The notes: generated by a model not told the origin, from the letters alone. Counted from the first letter of the stretch, positions 19,241 through 27,307 are shown. The stretch is 58,435 bases of DNA from Anaerolineales bacterium (GCA_029210945.1 JARGGH010000020.1:1-58435), one strand, 5' to 3'. Made by a program: numbers and translations.

Positions 19241-19786
19241 ATGGCGAAACTTCCTGAGAAACGTCCTGAAACGCTCGGCGGATACATCGTCCATGGAGTT
19301 CCATTCCCGGTTGAGACCGATCCAGAAGCGATGGCTTTCCTGAAACGCATGGCTCCGCTTCAGATCGAGCAGGATTACCAGATCACCTACCTGCATTCTT
19401 ATGGGCAGGACAGCCCCTGGTTCGCCGCCGCGACGCAAAAGAAATTGCTCGCCAGCCGGGATCCTGAATCAGGCTACACATACGCAACACCGCGCGGCCA
19501 CGACATGTATTCCGGCGCAGAGACCGAATGGATCGATATCACGGACCGCGAAGCAAAAGTGCACGCCTTCACCGTCTGTCACTTCGGCTCGGAAGAGTTT
19601 CTACCCGACACACCGTTTGTGCTGGCGCTGATCGAGTACGAGGGCGTGAATACATTATTCCTGACACGCCTGATGGGTCTTGATCCGATGGCGGCCTCGC
19701 TGGATTGGATCGGAATGCCTGTGCAGCCAAAGTTTTTAAGAAACAGCAAGCTGAAGCCCACAGATGTGTACTTCATCCCGGCCTGA
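19241..19786 (+). CDS. DUF35 OB-fold protein without zinc-ribbon cysteines
   Basis: Partner of the thiolase-fold protein: DUF35 proteins bridge thiolase or aldolase subunits and shuttle acyl-CoA. The 181 residues keep the N-terminal helices and the SPWFAAATQKKLL entry to the rubredoxin-like zinc ribbon, but the normal C-x2-C ... PRxxC-x2-C is replaced by SRDPESGYTYATPRGHD, with no Cys; the single Cys lies further on (VCHFG). The OB fold follows (AKVHAFTVCHF ... ALIEYEGVNTLFLTRLMG). The gap to the upstream gene is two bases, so both are cotranslated. Confidence 0.82.
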   Translation: MAKLPEKRPETLGGYIVHGVPFPVETDPEAMAFLKRMAPLQIEQDYQITYLHSYGQDSPWFAAATQKKLLASRDPESGYTYATPRGHDMYSGAETEWIDITDREAKVHAFTVCHFGSEEFLPDTPFVLALIEYEGVNTLFLTRLMGLDPMAASLDWIGMPVQPKFLRNSKLKPTDVYFIPA

Positions 19787-19877
19787 CTGCAGCACCGGCA
19801 GGCTGCCTGCCCCGGCACCTCGCCACACTGATCCAAGCACACAGCGCGTGCAGGCAGGTCTTAACCAGTGAGATAAT

Positions 19878-19907
19878 CAGGTCAGTGGGTTCACCTCCAC
19901 TGACCTG
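19878..19907 (+). promoter_or_regulatory. Perfect stem-loop just ahead of a ribosome site
   Basis: CAGGTCAGTGG pairs with CCACTGACCTG over 11 bases with an eight-base loop. There is no T run, and GGAG of the next gene begins six bases after the stem, so it may influence translation or mark the end of the upstream transcript. Confidence 0.4.
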
Positions 19908-19923
19908 AAACTTGGAGCGGCTT

Positions 19924-20637
19924 GTGACCGAACCCTTACAGGTTGATCACCCCAACCTACAATCGGCGAGCACCAGGCTGCGTCGGATGCTGCGCTTCTG
20001 GGCGCTGCTATTCGCGGCGATGGCCGCCGTGGCCTGGATCACGCTGGGTGAGACCCACCCACTCACCGCCCTATCCTGGCTCGGTGCAGCTTTACTCTTC
20101 GTGGTGGGCTCCCAACCAGCCTTGCTCGTGCTTGCCGCTGTGCTGTGGGGACTATCGATTGCCAGCCTCATTCCAGGCGCAAGCGTCCTGCTGGGTCCGG
20201 ATCCACTGTCGACCCTTTTTGATGGCAGTGTTGCCGAAACAATTGTGCTCGTCTTTGTACGCGCCGTGTTTGCCGTCATGGCGATGAACCAGTTTCTCTT
20301 CTACCGCTTGCTCTACGGAACGGCGCGCATGTCCGGGTTAGAGGAAACTCTTCCCGATATCCCTGAAGTGATCCCGAACAGAAGCAGCATGCTCTCCCGT
20401 ATCTCGGCGGCGTTGGCCGTACTCGCGCTTGCGGGAGTCGCCTTCGGTTGGTCGGGGCCGGGAAACGCGCTCACACGATACATCCTTCACGGAAGCGCCA
20501 TTTTCGCTTCATACGCTGTTGGCTTTGGCCTTGGATCTGCCTTCTCCCCCACGGACCAGCGCGGGCTCGCCCTTTTTGGAGTCTTCTTCGGGGCGCTTGG
20601 ATTTCTATTGGCGCTCACCGCTGCGCCGGGGCTTTGA
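19924..20637 (+). CDS. Polytopic membrane protein of unknown function
   Basis: About 237 residues with roughly seven hydrophobic segments (for example WALLFAAMAAVAWI, LGAALLFVVGSQPALLVLAAVLWGL, ISAALAVLALAGVAFG, ALFGVFFGALGFLLALTAA). I do not recognise the family; there are no charged transport or catalytic motifs. The start is taken at GTG with GGAG six bases upstream; TTG at 19912 is an alternative. Ten bases before the next membrane protein gene, so likely cotranscribed. Confidence 0.7.
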   Translation: MTEPLQVDHPNLQSASTRLRRMLRFWALLFAAMAAVAWITLGETHPLTALSWLGAALLFVVGSQPALLVLAAVLWGLSIASLIPGASVLLGPDPLSTLFDGSVAETIVLVFVRAVFAVMAMNQFLFYRLLYGTARMSGLEETLPDIPEVIPNRSSMLSRISAALAVLALAGVAFGWSGPGNALTRYILHGSAIFASYAVGFGLGSAFSPTDQRGLALFGVFFGALGFLLALTAAPGL

Positions 20638-20647
20638 GCATCCCAGG

Positions 20648-21433
20648 ATGAGCGATCATAGCGGACGATCCGGGGAAGCCTACTCCCCCGGGAAGATCCT
20701 CTCCCGGCACGAGCTCAAGCGCAGTGTTAGACGACGGGCGGCGATCCTGCTTGCAGCCAGCCTGATCGTGGTGCTGGCCGCCTCGGCGTGGTCGATCTAC
20801 CGCTGGTATTTCGCATTTGCGCGCTTCGGACCGGCGATTGTGTGGCGATGGTCCGGACCTGCGATCGGGATCGCCCTGCTCGCCACCTCACTTGCTATAT
20901 ACGCCGGGTGGTTCCTGATCAGAAACCACCAGCGGGCGGTCTACTCATCAGAGGAAGGTTTATGGTTCGTCAACGGCAGGAACCAGCGGTTGATACCCTG
21001 GACTGACCTCGCCAGCATCCAGATATCTGCTGCCGCCTACACCTGGAGCCGATCCGACAACGACACCCAAATGCGCATCTCAATCAACACCCTGGGAGGC
21101 GAAACGGTTAGAATCCCTTCGTCCCTGACGAAGCTTGACGAGCTCCATCAGATCATCAAGCAGCGCATCTATCCGATGACCATGAACCGCTACCGGGAGA
21201 TGATGAATAAGGGTCAACCGCTGGACTTCGGTCCGATCAAGTTAACGCGCAGCGGTGTGACTTACCGTAAGCGGGTTGAACCCTGGCAGAACTTCCGAGA
21301 GGTCAGTCTGGAACGCGGCCGGCTGAAGATCGAATTCCAGCGCCCGAAGGGCAGCCAGCGGATATCGATCGCTGCCCGGCATGTCCCAAATGTCGATTTA
21401 TGCGTTCAGCTGCTGAGAAACATCGAGTATTAA
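20648..21433 (+). CDS. Membrane protein with a PH-like (DUF6585-type) cytoplasmic domain
   Basis: A 261-residue protein with two membrane segments (about 32-55 and 72-92), followed by a soluble domain. The pattern GLWFVNGRNQRLIPWTDLASI and the GETVRIPSSLTKLDELHQII stretch resemble the PH-like fold of DUF6585 proteins, though the assignment is from memory. The frame is open 73 codons upstream, but the ATG at 20648 with CCCAGG is the natural start. It sits between another membrane protein and the glycosidase-like lipoprotein. Confidence 0.7.
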   Translation: MSDHSGRSGEAYSPGKILSRHELKRSVRRRAAILLAASLIVVLAASAWSIYRWYFAFARFGPAIVWRWSGPAIGIALLATSLAIYAGWFLIRNHQRAVYSSEEGLWFVNGRNQRLIPWTDLASIQISAAAYTWSRSDNDTQMRISINTLGGETVRIPSSLTKLDELHQIIKQRIYPMTMNRYREMMNKGQPLDFGPIKLTRSGVTYRKRVEPWQNFREVSLERGRLKIEFQRPKGSQRISIAARHVPNVDLCVQLLRNIEY

Positions 21434-21443
21434 GAGGCCTGAT

Positions 21444-23891
21444 ATGTTAATCAACCGATTGGCCCCGTTTCTTCTCGCCCTCGCGATAACCGGGTGCTCG
21501 CTCGTTTCACCGGCGCCAACCGGCCAGCTCGCGACACCGCCATCAGGCACGATTGCGCCGGCGGCTGAGGCGCGCTTCGTTGTCACAGCACCAGAAGGTA
21601 CGCCGGCGAATGCTGAATTAACCCTGGTTCTGCTGGACCCGGTCACCGATCTAAACTTCAACACCCGGCGGATCCCGATGGAAGCTCAATCTGACGGACG
21701 CTGGTCTGTTGCCCTGACGCCTCCCGCGGGAAGCCTGCTCTATTATCGCTACGAGAAGAGCGCACCAGGCGAGGCGATCGAGCTCACCTCAGAGGGCGTT
21801 CCCGTCGACTACCGCACAGCATACATCCCGGGGCCGGGGGAGATCCACGAGAGGATCGCACGCTGGTCGGGAGAGACCATGCAGGGTGAGACCGGACGTA
21901 TTTTGGGCCAGATCCTATCGCTGGATGATCAACCGCTGGCAGAGATGCTCGTCAGCGCCGGCGGAAAGATCGCCTTCACAGATGGCGAAGGTCGATTCCG
22001 CCTGGACGGCCTGCCTCCCGGGCTGCACACGATCACTGTTTTCAGCCCTACGGGCAGTTTTCACCCAATCAGACAGGAAGCGCTTCTCGCTCCCGCCAAA
22101 ACTACGCCGGTCACTTTGAAATTGGAGCCGGCTGAACCGATTGTGGTCACCTTTCAGGTGACGGTTCCTGCGGATACGCCCGAGGAAGCGACGCTGCGCC
22201 TGGCAGGAAACACTGCCCAACTCGGCTTTCGTTTCAACCGTTCCAGACACGATTCGTTCCAATCGGTCTCTCAGATGCCGGCGCTTGTCCGGGTAGATCC
22301 CGAACACTTCCTGGGTGTGTTTACGCTTTATGATGGCACGGATCTGCATTACAAATACACGCTCGGTGATGGAGTATGGAACGCCGAGCGCGGCGCGAAC
22401 AGCTCTTTCACGATACGTCGTGTGATGCTCGAAGGTGATAGTCCGACGCTGCGTGATACGGTGCATTCCTGGAGCGACGGATCAAGCGAGGCGACTCGCT
22501 TCGAAGTCGCCATCCCTGATTTCACGCCCCCCGGTGACACGGTGTCGCTCCAATTCCGGTCCGGATCCTGGCGAACCCCGCTGCCGATGTGGAAACAGGA
22601 TGGACTGTGGACTTATGCGCTCTATGGACCCGAATCGATGCAGCGGGACGTGCAGTACCGCTACTGCCGCAATCTGCAGTGCGGGGCAGCGGATGAGGCC
22701 GGTTTTGCCGGAAGTGAAGCTTCCGGCCGCCAGCTCGACCCAGACCTGCGCGGCGCTCTCATCCAGGATGTCATCGATGAATGGCAATTTCTCGATCGGA
22801 CAGCACATCTCGAACACTCCTCCGTCGAAACCCAGCCGCTGGAGCATCTCACGACCGGGGGGGTTGATTTATCGAACGAGTCTGACCCTTCCTGGCATAC
22901 CTACGCCCCGCAGGCCTTTACCCGGATAGCCCAGACCGGCGCGAATGAGGTCTTGCTTTCACCGGCATGGCGGTGGGTGCAGAACGACCCTTTCCCGTTG
23001 CTCGAGATGGACCCGGCGTGGAGTCCTTTTGGTGATGAGCTTAATGCGCTCGTCCAGATCGCGCGCGGCCAGGGGCTGCGCGTCGGTTTGAGACCTTCAT
23101 TTCTCGCCGGCGAGATCCCGATCGACACCTGGTGGGAGCAAGCTGCGCGCGACCAGCTCTGGTGGGAATTGTGGTTTGAAGAGTACCGTTCGTTCGTGCT
23201 CACCTATGCCAGTTGGGCAGCCCAGAACGGGATCGAACGCTTGGTCCTCGGCGGAGCCGACATCGTTCCTGCGCTGCCTTTCGGATCGCTTCCCGGCGGG
23301 CGCCCCTCGGGAGTGCCAGTCGACGGCGAAAGCCGCTGGCGGGATCTGATCGGAGAAGTGCGCGGAGTCTATGGCGGTCAATTGGCGTTTGAGCTCGAAG
23401 TCGGGGAAGACCTCTCAACGATCCCCGCCTTCATCGACCTTTTCGATGAGGTCCATCTCTTCTGGCACAGCCCCTTGGTCGCCGGCGAGTTAGATTCCTC
23501 GGAAATCCTGTTGGCGGAGATCGAAGCGCAGCTCAGCGCTGTGCTTGGTGAACGCGCTCTCGAAGGCAAACCAGTGGCGATCAGCCTGGCTTACCTCTCG
23601 TTATCGGACGGCGCGAGCGCCTGCCCGCAGCGACCCGATGGCACCTGCCGGCCGCTATCCGATTTCTCGCGCGGCCAGATTGTCGACATCGATCTGGAGG
23701 TTGACCTGCAAATCCAGGCTCAGATTTTCGATGCATTCCTGCGCGCCATCGCGGATGAGCCGCAAATCAGCGGTTTCTACGCGCGCGGCTTCTCCCCGGC
23801 AGTCATCCTGCACGACAAATCCGCTTCGGTATATGGCAAACCCGCGCAGGAGGTGCTGGGAGCCTGGTTCAGAGATCTGCCGGCGCCGTGA
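21444..23891 (+). CDS. Large lipoprotein: starch-binding-like domains, a regulatory-like domain and a GH113-like barrel
   Basis: An 815-residue surface lipoprotein (lipobox AITGC, Cys18). Two or three beta-sandwich domains like CBM20/48 follow (about 45-130, 225-335 and 345-415, each with an aromatic WxYALY or GVFTLYDGTDLHYKYTLGDG-like carbohydrate face), with a carboxypeptidase-regulatory-like domain at 150-225 (GRILGQILSLDDQPLAEMLVS). The C-terminal 330 residues have a TIM-barrel layout of GH113-like glycosidases: FTRIAQTGANEVLLSP, GLRVGLRPSF, WWEQAARDQLWWELWFEEYRSF and FELEVGEDLS. The substrate is unknown and the acid/base residues cannot be assigned safely. Probably extracellular polysaccharide binding or cleavage. 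Confidence 0.7.
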   Translation: MLINRLAPFLLALAITGCSLVSPAPTGQLATPPSGTIAPAAEARFVVTAPEGTPANAELTLVLLDPVTDLNFNTRRIPMEAQSDGRWSVALTPPAGSLLYYRYEKSAPGEAIELTSEGVPVDYRTAYIPGPGEIHERIARWSGETMQGETGRILGQILSLDDQPLAEMLVSAGGKIAFTDGEGRFRLDGLPPGLHTITVFSPTGSFHPIRQEALLAPAKTTPVTLKLEPAEPIVVTFQVTVPADTPEEATLRLAGNTAQLGFRFNRSRHDSFQSVSQMPALVRVDPEHFLGVFTLYDGTDLHYKYTLGDGVWNAERGANSSFTIRRVMLEGDSPTLRDTVHSWSDGSSEATRFEVAIPDFTPPGDTVSLQFRSGSWRTPLPMWKQDGLWTYALYGPESMQRDVQYRYCRNLQCGAADEAGFAGSEASGRQLDPDLRGALIQDVIDEWQFLDRTAHLEHSSVETQPLEHLTTGGVDLSNESDPSWHTYAPQAFTRIAQTGANEVLLSPAWRWVQNDPFPLLEMDPAWSPFGDELNALVQIARGQGLRVGLRPSFLAGEIPIDTWWEQAARDQLWWELWFEEYRSFVLTYASWAAQNGIERLVLGGADIVPALPFGSLPGGRPSGVPVDGESRWRDLIGEVRGVYGGQLAFELEVGEDLSTIPAFIDLFDEVHLFWHSPLVAGELDSSEILLAEIEAQLSAVLGERALEGKPVAISLAYLSLSDGASACPQRPDGTCRPLSDFSRGQIVDIDLEVDLQIQAQIFDAFLRAIADEPQISGFYARGFSPAVILHDKSASVYGKPAQEVLGAWFRDLPAP

Positions 23892-24303
23892 CAATACCGG
23901 GCAGGTTGAGATCCCGCGAACTGGCGGGAGCAAGCAGGAATAACCTGCAACGCGCGTTTTACAATTTTCCCGGCCCGGTGCATATTCTGTGATGGTACCT
24001 ATGGCCAGAGGGATCGCTCTCTCCGGTAAAGGTAAAGAACCAGTCGATGTGTCCAAATCAGGCGGGGAAGATTGTGCGAACTTGGTGGCGGATCACCCTT
24101 AATCGCGAACCGGAAGTTGCCCTCGACAGGTTCATCTTGCCGCCCGCTGGTCCTCGTGGAATGAACCGCACCGGAGACCAGTGCCCACCGAACAGCGTGC
24201 GTCAATTTCCCCTCGAAAACCCACATGATCGGAAATGAGGTCTTGAATATCGAACGGATCTATCGATCCAGCATAACACCCAGGACCGAGGAGCAATCAC
24301 ACC
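23892..24303. other. Intergenic region before the acyl-CoA dehydrogenase gene
   Basis: About 410 bases without a credible gene. Nested inverted repeats at 23901-23948 (GCAGGTT with AACCTGC around TCCCGC with GCGGGA) probably form the 3' end of the lipoprotein mRNA but lack a T run. GAGGAG ahead of 24304 is the ribosome site of the next gene. No clear promoter seen. Confidence 0.5.
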
Positions 24304-25455
24304 ATGGAATTCAACCTGACCGATGAACAACGCATGTGGCAAAGTGCGGTGCATGATTTTTGTGAGCGAGAAATCAAGCCCAACGCCGCTGAATTCGACG
24401 CCTCCGCCCAACTCAACCAGGAAGCTTTTCGCAAAATGGGACCGCTCGGACTGCTCGGTTTGAACATCCCGGAAGCCTACGGCGGGGCAGGTGTGGATGC
24501 GATCAGCGCCGCGATCGCAATCGAGGAGTGCGGCTGGGCTGACGGCGGGACGGCGCTGTCAGTCGCCGCTCATAACGGCCTGGGCTGCACCCCGATCGCC
24601 CAGTACGGAACAGAGCAGCAGAAAGAGCGCTGGCTGCCCGGTCTGGCTTCCGGCGAGGGTGGGTTAGGAGCGCTGGCGTTGACGGAACCTGCGGCGGGCT
24701 CCGATCTGGTGGGTGGGATCCAGACGAAAGCCAAGAAAGACGGGGATTCCTGGGTGATCAACGGCAGCAAAGCCTGGATCACCAACGCCAGCTACGCGCC
24801 GTTGATCGTCACGCTTTGCAGGACCGATCCGGCAGGCGGCTCAAAATCGCTGAGCCTGATCGTGGTGCCTGGCTATGCCAAAGGGCTTCACATCCATCCT
24901 CAGGAGAAAAAGATGGGCGTGCGCGCCTCCCCCACCCACGCGTTAACCTACGAAAATGTGCGCGTCCCGCTGGACCATCTGCTCGGTGAAGAAGGGGACG
25001 GCCTCTACCAGACCCTCGCAATACTGGATGGCGGCCGCATCAGCATCGGCGCGCTCTCCGTCGGGTTGGCACGCGCCGCTCACGAAGAATCGATCCGCTA
25101 CGCTAAAGAACGGGTCGCTTTTGGGAAACCGATTGCAAAGCGGCAGGCGATCCAGTGGATGATCGCCGATGCCGCCTGCCGGATCGATGCCGCCCGCCTG
25201 CTGGTCTATAAAGCGGCGTGGATGAAAGAACGCGGCGAATTTTTCAACCGGGAGGCAGCGATCGCCAAACTGTTCGCCACAGAGATGGCCGAAGAGGTCT
25301 CCAGAAACGCGATCCAGATCCTCGGGAGTTACGGATACAGCCAGGAGTACCCTGTCGAGCGCATTTATCGCGACGCACGCCTGATGACGATCGGGGAGGG
25401 CACGAGCGAGGTGCAGCGGATGGTGATCGCCAAACGTGAACTGGGGGACGAATAG
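24304..25455 (+). CDS. Acyl-CoA dehydrogenase
   Basis: FAD enzyme for alpha-beta dehydrogenation of acyl-CoAs, passing electrons to ETF. The 383 residues fit the short-chain or general family: N-terminal helical domain (FNLTDEQRMW), LTEPAAGSDL and WITNASYA in the beta domain and YGYSQEYPVERIYRDARLMTIGEGTSEVQ in the C-terminal domain, where the Glu of GEGT is at the SCAD-type catalytic position. Chain-length specificity is unknown. No ETF genes are nearby. Ends at a stem-loop facing the thioredoxin-like gene. Confidence 0.94.
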   Translation: MEFNLTDEQRMWQSAVHDFCEREIKPNAAEFDASAQLNQEAFRKMGPLGLLGLNIPEAYGGAGVDAISAAIAIEECGWADGGTALSVAAHNGLGCTPIAQYGTEQQKERWLPGLASGEGGLGALALTEPAAGSDLVGGIQTKAKKDGDSWVINGSKAWITNASYAPLIVTLCRTDPAGGSKSLSLIVVPGYAKGLHIHPQEKKMGVRASPTHALTYENVRVPLDHLLGEEGDGLYQTLAILDGGRISIGALSVGLARAAHEESIRYAKERVAFGKPIAKRQAIQWMIADAACRIDAARLLVYKAAWMKERGEFFNREAAIAKLFATEMAEEVSRNAIQILGSYGYSQEYPVERIYRDARLMTIGEGTSEVQRMVIAKRELGDE

Positions 25456-25473
25456 GCATTCTCCATGAAACAA

Positions 25474-25504
25474 GAGAGGGCCCCTGGAGTACCGGGGCCC
25501 TCTC
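25474..25504. terminator. Terminator-like stem-loop between convergent genes
   Basis: GAGAGGGCCCC pairs with GGGGCCCTCTC over 11 bases with a nine-base loop. There is no T run, but it sits exactly between the ends of the acyl-CoA dehydrogenase and thioredoxin-like genes. Confidence 0.6.
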
Positions 25505-25519
25505 GATCTCCACCCGGAG

Positions 25520-26062
25520 CTATCCCGAGACCTGATCGAGCGCTGTCTTAAGATCCGCCTCCGAAACCGGTCCGACCCACTGCTCAAGAATGTTTCCATC
25601 CCCATCGAGCAGGAAGATATGCGGCTGATAGCGATATCCGAGCTGCTGCTTGAATGGTTCTGTCCTGGCGTCGTCGATGTCCAGATAGATGAAGTCAACT
25701 TTATTGACGTACTCAACCTCAAGCCCATGCACGATGGGCGCAATTGCCTGGCACGTCGTTCACCAGAAAGCGAAGAACTCGACCAGCACCGGCTCGCCCG
25801 AGGCCAGCGCGACCGTCGTTGGGTCGCTGGCCATCAAACCTTGCTTCGGCGTAGGTTTTGCTTCCACGATGATCTCTTCTTCGGCTGCCGGTGGTTGGAC
25901 AGGTTCCGCGTCCACCTCGCGGCTTTCTTCGGCCTGCTCCTGAACCGGCGCCGCCTGCGGCGTTGGAGTCGCAGGGCTCGTCACCGTCGGGCTGCAAGCG
26001 GCAACCGCAATCAGAAACAACAAGAGCAGTAAGTACTTTAATTCTTTGAACAATTTCTGCAT
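25520..26062 (-). CDS. Thioredoxin-like lipoprotein with an in-frame UGA at the first active-site position (candidate selenoprotein, UxxC)
   Basis: Read through its internal TGA (25760-25762), this gene encodes 180 residues: a lipobox (VAAC, Cys23), a Pro/Glu-rich linker to about 75 and a thioredoxin fold: PVLVEFFAFW-[TGA]-TTCQAIAPIVHGLE, then VDFIYLDIDD, the cis-Pro loop YRYQPHIFLL and a final helix. In Cys homologues the residue after FxFW is the attacking Cys of WCxxC, so the TGA stands exactly for Cys/Sec101; both sides are in the same frame and both look conserved. A stem-loop 20 bases downstream meets the bacterial SECIS rules. The alternative is a TGC/TGT-to-TGA nonsense mutation or sequencing error. 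GAGG precedes the ATG by eight bases. Likely an exported, membrane-anchored disulfide or peroxide-handling oxidoreductase. Confidence 0.75.
25723..25739 (-). promoter_or_regulatory. Candidate bacterial SECIS stem-loop
   Basis: On the coding strand, GCCCAT-CGTGC-ATGGGC forms a perfect six-base-pair stem with a five-base loop. The loop begins 26 bases after the in-frame TGA and has G as its second base. Bacterial SECIS elements typically place the apical loop 16-37 bases after UGA and have a G in the first two loop bases. Function depends on SelB and the rest of the Sec machinery, which lies outside the window. Confidence 0.6.
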
Positions 26063-26098
26063 CGGCGTTTCCTCACCTGACGTATCGTTAATTGCAGC

Positions 26099-26127
26099 AA
26101 TATACGATAAAGCTTATCAGAAATCAA
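26099..26127 (-). promoter_or_regulatory. Sigma-70 promoter of the thioredoxin-like gene
   Basis: On the minus strand TTGATT and TATATT are separated by 17 bases; transcription would start about 30 bases before the ATG. The spacer contains the near-palindrome GATAAGCTTTATC. Confidence 0.65.
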
Positions 26128-26317
26128 TTATCCGGGTGGTTACATTTTCTTGCCGGTCACTTTGCGGGCAGCCGCGCTGGGGGCAAGCCCGCGAACACGC
26201 CTCAATCTGGTCCCTGACAGCCGGCCAGGCGGTCCTCAGGGCTTCAGGATTAATCTGCAGCCCGTGTGGATGACCTCGATCGTTTGTAACAGCTCTTACC
26301 ACGGCTTGAGCAGACAC
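26117..26317 (-). CDS. Possible small cysteine-containing protein
   Basis: A 66-residue frame on the minus strand, starting with GTG, with three spaced cysteines near the C-terminus (EACSRACPQRGCPQ). I do not recognise it. Support is weak: no strong ribosome site, ambiguous codon bias, and its end overlaps the promoter of the thioredoxin-like gene. It would fit a redox or metal role beside the thioredoxin genes if real. Confidence 0.25.
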   Translation of the reverse strand: MSAQAVVRAVTNDRGHPHGLQINPEALRTAWPAVRDQIEACSRACPQRGCPQSDRQENVTTRIIDF

Positions 26318-26343
26318 ATGATAGCCTGCGGTAGGAGGATGTC

Positions 26344-26613
26344 ATGCATAACAACATACACCTGGAAATTTACATCGACCGCAACTGCCCGAACTGTGAA
26401 ACCAGCGTCGACTTGGCAAGCTGGGTAAGAAAGAACTTCCCCGGGCTATCTATAAAGGTGATTGATATTGCACACCCGACCGGGAAGATCCCGGAAACGG
26501 TTTATGCGGTGCCGACATATCTGCTTGACGGCGAGATCATCTCTCTCGGGAATCCAGCACGCCATGACCTGCGCCTGCGCATCGAGGAGGGACTCGACTC
26601 GGCGGACAGATGA
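26344..26613 (+). CDS. Small glutaredoxin/thioredoxin-fold protein with CPNC
   Basis: An 89-residue cytoplasmic protein with an N-terminal strand, Cys15-Pro-Asn-Cys18 in IDRNCPNCETSVDLASW, and the cis-Pro region YAVPTYLLDGEIISLGNP, which together make a minimal thioredoxin fold. Probably a thiol-disulfide oxidoreductase. TAGGAGG is five bases upstream. The CRP/FNR-type regulator follows after 19 bases, so both are likely one transcript. Confidence 0.8.
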   Translation: MHNNIHLEIYIDRNCPNCETSVDLASWVRKNFPGLSIKVIDIAHPTGKIPETVYAVPTYLLDGEIISLGNPARHDLRLRIEEGLDSADR

Positions 26614-26632
26614 AATTGGGAAGGCTGGGACC

Positions 26633-27307
26633 ATGAAAGACCAGAAAACTCAATACTTGAACAAGATGGATGTTTTCCAGGACCTCTCCGAGGATGACGT
26701 CGGCAGGATCGACAGATCAACGACGATGACGACCTGCAAACCCGGGCGCGTTTTCTACGCGCCTGAGGAGACCGGCGAGGTCCTCTTTCTGCTCAAGCAG
26801 GGGCGGGTGCAGCTCTACCGCCTCTCACCGGATGGGAAGAAGCTCGTTGTGGCGGAGCTGGGACCCGGCGCGATTTTTGGTGAGATGTCGCTCGTTGGCC
26901 AGGGCATGCACAACACCTTTGCCGAGTCGGTCACTGATTGCACAATCTGCGTGATGAGCCGGCAGGATGTGCGCCGCCTGATTCAGGCAAACCCGCCGGT
27001 GGCATTGCGGTTTTTAGAGGCAATGGCACACCGCTTACAAGAGACGGAGATAAAATTAGAGGAGCTTGCATTCAAAGACATCCCCTCGCGCCTGGCCGGT
27101 TTGCTGCTCGAATTGGCAGCGAAGACGCCCGGCGAGGACCGGGTGACGGGTTACACACATCAGGATCTGGCCGAGATCCTCGGTACCTACCGGGAGACAA
27201 CCACGCAGATCCTGAGCGCCTTCAAATCTTCGGGCTGGATTCGAGTCCAGCGCAAGCGAATCGACTTGCTCGATGTCCCGGCACTCAGGACGTTGAAAAA
27301 TCCGTAA
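26633..27307 (+). CDS. CRP/FNR-family transcriptional regulator
   Basis: A 224-residue regulator: cyclic nucleotide-binding-like domain at about 15-135 (PEETGEVLFLLKQGRVQLYRLSPDGKKLVV..., GPGAIFGEMSLVGQ), dimerization helix and winged helix-turn-helix at about 165-215 (THQDLAEILGTYRETTTQILSAFK). It lacks the four Fe-S cysteines of FNR, so it senses a nucleotide or another ligand. The start is the ATG after AAGG; an upstream extension would overlap the thioredoxin-fold gene. Confidence 0.9.
   Translation: MKDQKTQYLNKMDVFQDLSEDDVGRIDRSTTMTTCKPGRVFYAPEETGEVLFLLKQGRVQLYRLSPDGKKLVVAELGPGAIFGEMSLVGQGMHNTFAESVTDCTICVMSRQDVRRLIQANPPVALRFLEAMAHRLQETEIKLEELAFKDIPSRLAGLLLELAAKTPGEDRVTGYTHQDLAEILGTYRETTTQILSAFKSSGWIRVQRKRIDLLDVPALRTLKNP

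Noticed and set aside
26046..26273. A 75-codon plus-strand frame overlapping the lipoprotein start
   Set aside because: It overlaps the start region of the thioredoxin-like gene and a clear minus-strand promoter; no ribosome site.
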